From: Prunus persica
Lineage: Eukaryota > Streptophyta > Magnoliopsida > Rosales > Rosaceae
NCBI RefSeq assembly: GCF_000346465.2
Contig: NC_034010.1
Location: 17,123,574 to 17,187,573 of the forward strand
Direction: 5' to 3'
Length of the DNA stretch: 64,000 nucleotides
Shown: positions 55,533-64,000 of the stretch, piece after piece
Layout: each line of letters starts with the position of its first letter
How positions within the stretch are numbered: position 1 is the stretch's first letter
Position numbers and translations under genes: made by a program
Notes under the pieces: generated by a model
What the model saw: only the letters and a program-made list of their open reading frames with translations
Told to the model about the DNA's origin: nothing
Database searches by the model: none

Positions 55533-55985
55533 ATGGGGTTGATGGGCAAAATAGCAATCTCCATAACCATCACAACAGGAAGCTGGCAAAAATACCTTTG
55601 TCACCGCAACAATTGTCTTCGCCGTACGTCTTTATGCATAGGTTTTCAGGCACAGCACAATTCTCAATATTTACCATCCAAATCCGTGCATTGCAACAAG
55701 GGCATGTCCAGTGCTGCTTTTGTCCATACTGTGTGGTGTGCCTACAAGAAGTGATGGAGGGCCAAAGGTGCCGAAAGCTGCCCATATGCAACCATTGCTT
55801 CCATGTTCATTGCATTGATACATGGTTCCAATCAAATTCTACCTGCCCTTTATGCAGAACTAATCAGGTCTCTTTTGTTCATAAGCACCATCTTTTGTCG
55901 TCTTTCATTTTTGGAATTTATTTCTTGGGAAAATGTATCCTCTCAACTCTGAGACTTCCATTGCTAGATGATAATAAATTCAGGG
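55533..55985 (+). pseudogene. RING-H2 finger gene, second copy, frameshifted and with a stop
   Basis: It aligns with the gene at 42579-43004. Right after the shared Ser-Trp near codon 18 an extra base shifts the frame, and in the original frame the codon for Lys36 is TAG (TTTATGCATAGG against TTTATGCAAAGG). The finger itself is kept downstream in another frame ([25 protein letters not shown]), with only a few substitutions such as Asn for His at position 101. The loss therefore seems recent. A frame with a GTG start at 55520 reaches the finger, but needs a non-ATG start and has a different N-terminus. Confidence 0.8.
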
Positions 55986-57650
55986 GGGGCCCTCGCATGG
56001 TGTAAGTGGCGCCACTGTATAGGGCCACCGATTTTTTAGGCCCCTGAATTTTTTTTACTTTATTTTATATATATTAATATTATAAAAATTATATATATAC
56101 TCCAACGTGTAGCACAGTGAAACAAAAGTGTATTTAGTGAAGCTTGTTTCTAGTGCATATTCAGCGTTGGTCCTAAGATTAAAGTAAAAAAATCATCATC
56201 AATTAGCATGCAAATCACAAGTCAATACAAATTTTGACGTTAATTGAGAAACTTAAATACCATTATGTTCGGCATAAAGACTATGTTTTTCTTTCAGTGT
56301 TCGTTAACTATATAAAGACTTGTGTATAGTATAAATATATATATACATATATATATGAAGTATATGAATCAATCATCACCCTCCTCCTATATATATATAT
56401 ATATATATAAACTATCAAATATATATTATGTAATCAATCAGCACCATAAAACAAGTTATAGATTGAAATTTAGAGTGAGAGAAGGCGTATACTGCTACGT
56501 CAAAATAAAACTGTTGATATACACTTGCTTCCCTTTTCCCTTTCTGTTGTTGGTGTTGTTACCCAAAAAAAAAAAAAAAAAAAAACAAGGTAAAGGTAAA
56601 AATAAAACTATTGATATACATGTGTTTACCTTTATTTTAATCTTTTACTGTTGCTGCTGTTGTTGTTACAATAAAAAATAAAAAAACAAATGTAAAAATT
56701 AAGGAGTCGTTTGTTATATAGGATTGATTTGGACTAAATTTAGTCCCATATTTGTTTCATCTAATCTTAGTCTTAAATGGGATTGCTAATATCGGGTCCA
56801 CCAAAAACACCTCATTGGAAGAAGACTAATAAATCCATATGAAAGGAGAGAATTAACTAATCCCATGCTCACCAATGTATAACGTCCATATATTATATTA
56901 ACTAATGTCTCGTCCCTTGATGATGAAATTAAGTCACATGGATGCATGACATTAACTAAATGTGCCTCGTCCTTTTCACATAAGCTGTTTTCAAAACAAG
57001 ACTTGAATATCGTACTTTGTGGTTATTTTGCTAGTATTGTTTGACACGGATGTCCTGCTCCCTTATTGAATAAAGTTCTTTCAACATACCAAACTCTTAT
57101 AAATTGGTGAGAAGATATGTCGGCTTAAACTTAATTTTGAAACAGTTTCCTATCTCTCCACCAAACAACTTCAATTTTCTTTTCTTTGTACTTTTCTTTT
57201 TTTAATTGGAAAAGAAGCTACTTTCAATGGAAAAAAACTGTTTACTTATTGAATTGAAACTTGGATGCAAACCGGGCCTTCATTAAAATCTTGTCTTGAA
57301 AATTAGGAAAAATTCGGTCACGAAAATAGAGGAATTCAGATTCTATGTCTAGCAGATCATGATAGAGAAAATCCAAGCAAAAAATTCAGATCCATTATGC
57401 AAATCCTCATTGAACAATGGAAGCCAGCCAAAGCATAACCATATCCTCCCACAAAACCATATTTTTGGGATGAATGGTACTTCAATAAATAGTGATATCC
57501 CATAATTGAGTAACTGATAAACAACATGATAATAAAAGCCATATTAATAGAGTCGCATAATTAAAAACCCTACTGAAACAATGGATTACTTTTGGCCAAA
57601 AAAAAGAAAGAAAAAGGGATTGCATATAATAAAGAAGAGGGTGCATGTAA
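55986..57650. other. Intergenic between the broken RING copy and CER1-C
   Basis: No gene. It contains (TA)n runs near 56335-56410, an A run at 56563-56585, and from 57000 the repeat shared with 44640-44860. A GC-rich scrap at 55985-56030 (GGGGGGGCCCTCGCATGG) may be a transposon end, but I could not identify it. Confidence 0.45.
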
Positions 57651-60600
57651 TTAATTAATGTTTTGATGAAGGCGATCGACTAATTTTGGTGTGATGATGA
57701 GAGGCTGAAAGCCATGTTGAAGAGTTGCTTGCCAAACTTTGTCAACATTGGACATTGTGTAGCCACACTCATGCTCCTTCCAACCTTCCAAGGCATGCAC
57801 TATGCCAGCTATGCGCCATGCACTCATCACCCTTCTTGGCAACCAATTCTGTTCATAACATAATGAACAATGCAAATTAATAACATAAATATTATATATA
57901 GAAAGTTTTCGGGATTCTTCAAATAAGCTTATTTGAGGAACATCTTTGTAGGGTCTACTCTGCATTATATTTCACTAATCCAACCCATCTATTTTGTAGA
58001 TATTCATTCAAAGATCATCTCTACAAAAAATCACTTGAATCCGATATCATTTGACAACTCAATTAAATTATTGAAATTTTAGCACTTTCTTGCAACATCG
58101 TGTTCAATAATTTTGAGAATACAATTAGATGTCTAAACAGTTTTCAATTTGTCTAATATTTTTTCAAGGATGATCTATGAATGAAGACCTACAAAATAGA
58201 TGATCTGGATCGTTGAAAAAAAAAAAATTGTAGAGTACCCTAAAAGGCGTCCCTCAATAAAAGGGGAATGTATATATATTTATATCAGTCCTAATTTACT
58301 AATTAATAACAAGAAAAATAAAATAATTGCTTAATTACCTCACAAGCATGAATATTCTCAAGAGATGTGGGAGTCTTCATTGCTGGTGGGTAGTGGTAAA
58401 AACAATCTTTGCGCAGTTTTTTTGGTGGCAATTGGGAGAAGGGAACAAATAATGTTCCTTTTGGTGCTCTCAGTTGTTCTTCTGCACTCAATCCATCACC
58501 CACTAACCAAATCTGCACATTACATAAACAATTTTAATATCATAATCAAGTATCCAAAATCAGAACAGAACTTATAGATGATAAATGGTATTGAAACATT
58601 AAAATTTGTAGCAGGTAATTGATACCTTATGTGCATAGCTTTTTGCAAGAACCAAGCTACTTTCAGTGCTACTGAATGATTTGGTGAGCTTCAAATACTC
58701 ATCCTTGTGTAATGTAACTACCTAAAATAAACGCAATTCAAAGACTAGTGATTAGATGCAACACCGATCCGCATGATGATGACATGGTATGACAGTCCTA
58801 CATAAAATTTCTCTACTCTTACAGGCGAGCTATAGAGTCATGTCAAACATAAAATTCGATACATATATATATATATACCTGGATACCCTTCTGGCACAAA
58901 GCAAAAGCAATGGCATAAGCAACCTTTGTGAGGTTGCCTCTAAGAAGAACTTGGGTGGTCCCTTTTGGAATGGTGTTTAGGGTTATGGCCACAGCTAAGC
59001 TACTTCCATCCACAACCCTTATTTTGAGATTAGGATGCCTGTGAACATACAGACCACCATATCTATTCAGCTCCTCACCCTGCATAAACCGATGTACTTT
59101 AGCATGTATTCTAAATCGATGGATTTGTAATATAATTATATTCATATTATATCTTTAATTTTAATCATCATAATTAAAAATGTTGCAGGTTTTTTCTGGT
59201 CAATCTGTTCAGGCAGTTTACTTCATTACCAACTCTACTGATTGGCATTTATGGGTGAGAAACCAAGATCGGCTAGAGCAGTAGAGCTAGCTAGCTTGAG
59301 TCTTAAATGTGCCTACAGTACCCACTACATGCATGCATGCATGCATACATACATACAAACATATGCCATGGACCATTGAAAACTTGGTTAACTTAGAAGT
59401 GGATTTGAGCTCAAATAATTTACCTTGAAAGTAAAAGGGAGAAAAACAACAGACTTGCCTGATTTAAGAGACCAAGACATAAGACTTTGACACCCTTTTC
59501 CTCTGCTTGAATTATGGCTTCCTCAATCAGACCGTTGATAGCTTCATTTTGCCATTGCAAGTAGTACTGCATTAAGGTTTAAATTAAATAAAAGTTCAAC
59601 CAATATCAGTAATAATTCTTTTTCTTTACCGAATATGGTTTATTAAAGTGCAAGTTTGAAATCTCTGTATTTTTTTTTATACAAGCGATAGTTTAGAGAA
59701 GAAATTGGTCTCACTTGCAAACTGTACTTTGGTATAGCCCAAGTTTGTAATTTGAGATTATCAAAACGGTGCCTGTCAACCACAAATGTACGGCCATAGA
59801 TCCAAGTTAAAATCATAGACCAGAATGTCACGGGCCACATCAACCACAGGTACCAGTTTGATGTGTAGGGCCTAGAGGCTAGGGAAGCAAATCCTAGCGG
59901 TAGATGATAAATGGACTCAGGTGTTGTTAGATGGGTTAGATGAAGGATATCTGGTGTTTCTTCCTCTCTCTTGAGTGAAGTTTCGTAGAGAACATCCGAA
60001 GATTTGTCCATGGTTTTATATATGTAGTCGTAGATTGGCATGAAAAGTGAGTAATTGGTTCGAAATTGTGTGTGATGCAAGGAGTGGTACCTGCACAGAA
60101 TTAAGTTGCTACATCAATTATAAACAAATTCAAAAATAATTTTGTTAAATTAATGTCATAAAAAAAAAATAAAAACTACTTTGTATCAAGTAAATGACGA
60201 AACCCAGCTGAGACTTACGAGGGTGTATACATAAGATACTTGAGAGGAGGAAATAGAGAAAAGAGCCAGTTTGGAATGAGCTCGAAATTGCAGTGCCCCA
60301 TGTTGTTCATGAAGTCAATGTAAGTAATATAAGCAGTAAAAGATACCACAGACGTAGTTCTCGTCAACATAGTTCCCAAAATTGGTATAAAGAAGAGCGT
60401 AGAATATACTATATGCTCCGCAAATGGATGAATCACAGCTGCGACAAATTAAACATATATTAAATATTAAGTAATATTTAATACAAATAAATCAATGTAA
60501 TTAAACATTTAAATAGTTTTTTTGTTCTTACAAGTAATTGGCTGAGTAACGATTGAGGAATGGTGATGAGAATGGTAGCGAGAGTAAAGGTAATGATGGT

Positions 60601-61434
60601 GAAGTGCTCTGTGAAACCAATAATACAGGAACTCCACAGGACCAGCATGAAGCACAATGGTCAAAAGAAGTCCCTCTGCCCTCCAAAACGGTGCGTGTTG
60701 ACCACCAGGAAGGTACCTGCTCCCTGTGTAGAACAGGAGTGCATTGAACAATATTTGGTCATCCCTGCAGTCCAAAGCCAAACAAATTAAATAATAAATA
60801 TTTGTTTGGCCAGCTCTTTTTTTTTTTTTTTAATACAAGCGAGATATTAGGGAGGAGGGAATCGAATCTAGCACCTCGATGCAAGGATAAATGCTCCTAA
60901 TCAATTGTTTAACCACCTTTTAAGTTATTATACATGCGTTAATATTTATTAATTAATTTGTACTGACCAATTGTTTTCTCTGTCGACCTGTTCGAATTCG
61001 AGACCCTTGTCAAGGATCCGGCCATTGCCTTTGGCAGTTCGGTATCGAGACAGAGAGATCCATATCTGGTTGTGGAGGATCCTCCACAACACAACTGCAA
61101 GTATGAGGAAGTATGAAATGTCTCTTTCTTTTCCATCGTTAGCAACCAACAACCAGGTGCTGTGGATGACCCATGGAGCCAAGATCACGTGCTGCATATA
61201 CATCCCAGAGGCCCATATGAAAGTTAGAACACCAAAATATTCACATATATATGATGAAGAAAACAATGGAAGTATGTGGTGAGGTATGGCATGCATTATG
61301 CATACGTAGGTTGCAGTTCGACACGTCATATTATGTACAGGCATGCAAGAGAGAGAGAGAGAGAGAGAGAGAACCTTGAAGCTTCCAAGAGCTGTCCATG
61401 GCCAATCAGTAAGAATTCCAGGCACAGAAGCCAT
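57651..61434 (-). CDS. CER1: CER1-like very-long-chain aldehyde decarbonylase, copy C, intact with altered C-terminus
   Basis: Ten exons join to 629 codons: 61375-61434, 60968-61191, 60532-60764, 60219-60438, 59715-60090, 59459-59566, 58879-59079, 58626-58721, 58339-58512, 57651-57848. Exons 1-9 have exactly the lengths of CER1-B. The His clusters (HRALHH, HSHHH, HPFAEH, HSLHH) and the WAX2 region are kept. Near the end a small deletion after CAGCCTCTCATCATC shifts the frame, replacing STTHTKN by TPKLVDRLHQNIN. Intron 6 again has a GC donor (CAG/GCAAGT). Role as for CER1-B: alkane branch of cuticular wax in the ER. Intron 9 is longer by ~330 bp than in copy B. Confidence 0.92.
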
Positions 61435-62650
61435 CTTCTTCTTTGTTTCTTTGTAGTGTAGCTTTGAAGGAGTATATATATATACTTCAAGGTGGGTACT
61501 GTGGTGTCCATATAAGCCATTTCTTTTTTTCTTTTTCTTTTAGTGGGAAGATGCCTGGTTGTTTGTCATAAATTTTGATAAAAGAAAGTGATGAATTGTA
61601 CAATATCAGGGTGACAATACGTACCATGTCCACCTACTTTTTTATACAACGTTCTGTAATGATAAATTTACCTTTTTTTAGAACGACTCAAGGGAAGAAC
61701 TTGCACTCAACAACAACTCAAGTAGTTAAGAGCATATATCATATGCACTATAAGGTCTTAAGTTTAATCTTCCTTTTTTCAATGTCGTTTGTATATAAAA
61801 AAACAAAACAAAAACTAAAACTAAAAAAATCATCAAAGCCAACGGGATCTATATATCTTAGTGAAAAATAATCTTGATTTATAGACCAGTGATTTTATGT
61901 TCAAATCCTCATAACACCTTGGTAATAATTTATGTGTGTGAGAAACTTCCCCTTCCTTTTGTAGTTTAGATTATGACTTGTATTAAAAAGAAATTCACCA
62001 AAAACCAATATTACCTTTAAAAAAATTCAATCATACATTACTCACACACCTGTCTACATTAATTTTCTTACGTCAACTTAAACCCGCTAAAGTCTCTAGT
62101 CACCCACCTACAAATTAAATCCAACAATCTAGAAAGAGTAATACTGGGACTTTAGTAAAAGGCCCCGAAAAAGCTATGCCTTAAGGGTATGTTTGTTACT
62201 TATTAGAGAGATTTAGTTATACATTCTTATTACTAGTATTATAGATAAACATTATACCATTTAATTTCTATAAACAAACTCGAAAAAATTCCTATTACTG
62301 TCAACTATCCTATTTTTGAGTTTACTTAATATACTAATTTCCGGATTTACCTTTTTGTTTTTGGTATTTTTGGTTTTTTTGTGAGGTTTTGAGATTGAGC
62401 TTGTTTTAAGAAAATCGATGGTAATTTTGTAAATTATAGGAAGTTCAAAGCCTCTTTCTTATATTGTAAATAGACTTTAGATGTGTTTTTAAAGTATTGA
62501 TATGTTGAACAACAAAAAAGAAAAAGGTGAAAATAGACTTTGAGTATGCCTAATAAATTGGATCTAGGTTTCGAACATGTACGTCGCCTGCCTAATAAAT
62601 ATGGGCATGCCGAATCAGCATCTGTAGTCTACGTAATAGCTTGTACAAAG
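61435..62650 (-). promoter_or_regulatory. CER1-C upstream region
   Basis: Matches the CER1-B upstream region piecewise: the TATA-like CTTATATGG, the SINE-like stretch at 61700-61800, the (AAAAAGAAATTCACC) stretch near 61990 and, at 62535-62640, GCCTAATAAATTGGATCTAG and GAATCAGCAT as at 49894-50030. This sets the right edge of the duplicated block. Confidence 0.5.
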
Positions 62651-63910
62651 CCTGGCAAAACTGCGTCGCATCGACTGCTACCACACATGCGGTGCTGGTG
62701 CTATGAACATATTTGGTAGACAGCAGCATCAGGAGACGAAATAGTTGAACTGTAGGACCACAGCAGTTTTCTGTCCAAATGTAATAAAAGGGACCCCATC
62801 GAAAGCGCTCGAGGAGAGGACCAATCTACGAGGCATTAATTCCATTGGTGAGGTGTTGAACTTGAAAGAGTGATGAGGAGGATGGGTGGGGGTTGGTGGT
62901 TGCTGCAATAAGGGTTAGCTGAGTGTTTTGACGATATTACCCCTTTGAAGTTGACCACGGGACCCTTTTTAAGGAATGTTGGCCGGAATCGAAGGGGGTG
63001 TCAATGTCAAGGATCAAGTTTGAAGTTGGCACATGGGTACTAGGTTAGATGTATATGAATATGTCAAATCGTCAAGTTCGGACTATTGTAATAGTGGATA
63101 AAGAAAGGATCGGAGACTTTTTAGCTTATACCACACACCAGTGTTCAAAGGATTCAGGTCACAAATGGCACGAGTTCATATATCTTGTGGAATTTGTATC
63201 CCACATATTGGTGCTTTCATCGAGAGTTTGTTATATACTCATAGCAATCTCTTTTTCTTTCTTTTCCTTCAAAGTGGCACGTATCGGAGCTGAATCTAGC
63301 TGATACCATGAGGTTGTTCAACCTCATGCTAGGTCTTAATACAGGAGCCCATCGGGAACCAATTCGGAATCTCTGAAGAGTTTAATCTGGAAGCACATCG
63401 GCTAATTTCAATTTAGTATTACTAAATCAAACATTTAAAGGATGTATGCCTCCTGTAAATGTTTAAATTTTTCTTTGTTCTTTAATTTCAATGAATTAAT
63501 GCGTACTCTTTAATGTACAACCCATTTCAACTCAATGAAACTTTTGAATGTAAACAATAAAATTAATCAAAATGTAAATCGCCAATGCTACACATTATGG
63601 TGTACAAGCCTATGATACATTCACAGTGTAGCATATCTAAGACTCCCCTCTTTCATCATCTTTGTTGCGTGCTTCAACTTTTCGAATCAGCATTCACCGG
63701 ACATTTTTCCAGAGGAACAAGATGTCGGCTGATCCACCAGGGCCCCAATTGGACTAATGGGTTTTGATCCACAATTTGGACGTAGCTTGAATTTCAAACG
63801 GCTCAATATGTCAACCTGTGTGACACAAAAACCTTGTAAAACGTAAAGGTGATCATATATATCGGATACCAGTTATTATCATGGGAAAGAAAACTAAAAC
63901 CTTCACGTTT

Positions 63911-63943
<33 letters not shown>

Positions 63944-64000
63944 GAGATGATGATGATGACAGATGGTTCCAGAGTCATATATTGCAAAATATTGATGTAA
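62651..64000. other. Intergenic, no gene supported
   Basis: Plus-strand sequence ATTGGTGCTTTCATCGAGAG at 63208 is of a kind seen near primer-binding sites of some plant LTR elements, so 63000-63300 may be a retroelement scrap. A GA microsatellite lies at 63911-63942. Nothing else recognised. Confidence 0.4.

Noticed and set aside
55520..56005. A 161-codon frame at the second RING copy as a functional RING protein
   Set aside because: It lacks an ATG at its start and reaches the finger only because of the frameshift; comparison with the first copy shows a broken gene.
63049..63303. 84-codon plus-strand frame near the window end
   Set aside because: The sequence resembles a retroelement leader more than a gene, and no family matches.
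1..64000. tRNA, rRNA or bacterial-type operons and terminators
   Set aside because: I looked for tRNA-like boxes and rRNA-like conserved stretches and saw none beyond SINE-like A/B boxes; this is plant nuclear sequence.

Overview
This is nuclear DNA from a eudicot plant: genes with introns, GT-AG splice sites, a TIR-NB-LRR resistance gene, cuticular-wax CER1 genes and dense nested transposons. The gene content and the style of the retroelements suggest a woody Rosaceae genome (Prunus, Malus or Pyrus type). That is inference; no sequence here fixes the species. Two runs of N (4671-5033 and 22723-22822) show a draft assembly, and both are flanked by near-identical sequence, so local duplication there may be partly an assembly effect.

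Layout. 1-6014: the end of a CACTA (En/Spm) DNA transposon with a Ptta/En/Spm-type transposase on the minus strand, packed with CGACG motifs. 6090-13987: a Copia-type LTR retrotransposon with an AAATT target-site duplication, ~1.3 kb LTRs and a badly deleted interior. 14494-15837: the last four exons of a CER1-like gene (copy A, plus strand), cut off from any 5' half by these transposons. 16263-16516: an LTR. 17703-21852: a TIR-NB-ARC-LRR-C-JID gene (minus) with at least two apparent frameshifts. 22910-28365: a young full-length Copia element with one long open gag-pol frame, followed at 28366-29424 by a second copy of the first part of the TIR exon and its upstream region. 30100-40740: a graveyard of degenerate Copia, Gypsy, RNase H-like and host-gene fragments, including ~2 kb carrying many copies of an imperfect palindrome related to GAACCNGAAGTTC.

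42.0-62.6 kb holds a duplicated block: a RING-H2 gene (plus) followed by a complete ten-exon CER1-like gene (minus). In the first block both genes look intact (RING 42579-43004; CER1-B 45200-48930, 623 aa). In the second the RING copy is broken (55533-55985), but CER1-C (57651-61434, 629 aa) is intact with a changed C-terminus. Between them lies a FAR1/FHY3-like (MULE-derived) pseudogene, split by a second CACTA element (50892-54325, AGC target duplication). The last 1.4 kb has no gene I can support.

Function. CER1 proteins work with CER3 in the ER to turn very-long-chain acyl-CoA into alkanes of the cuticle, so three CER1 copies make this a wax-alkane locus shaped by tandem duplication. The resistance gene and RING gene are neighbours, not known pathway partners. 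I found no clearly new molecular system. The most distinctive signals are the repeated palindromes in the retroelements, the CGACG arrays inside transposase introns, the mosaic LTRs and the unequal fates of the RING/CER1 copies.
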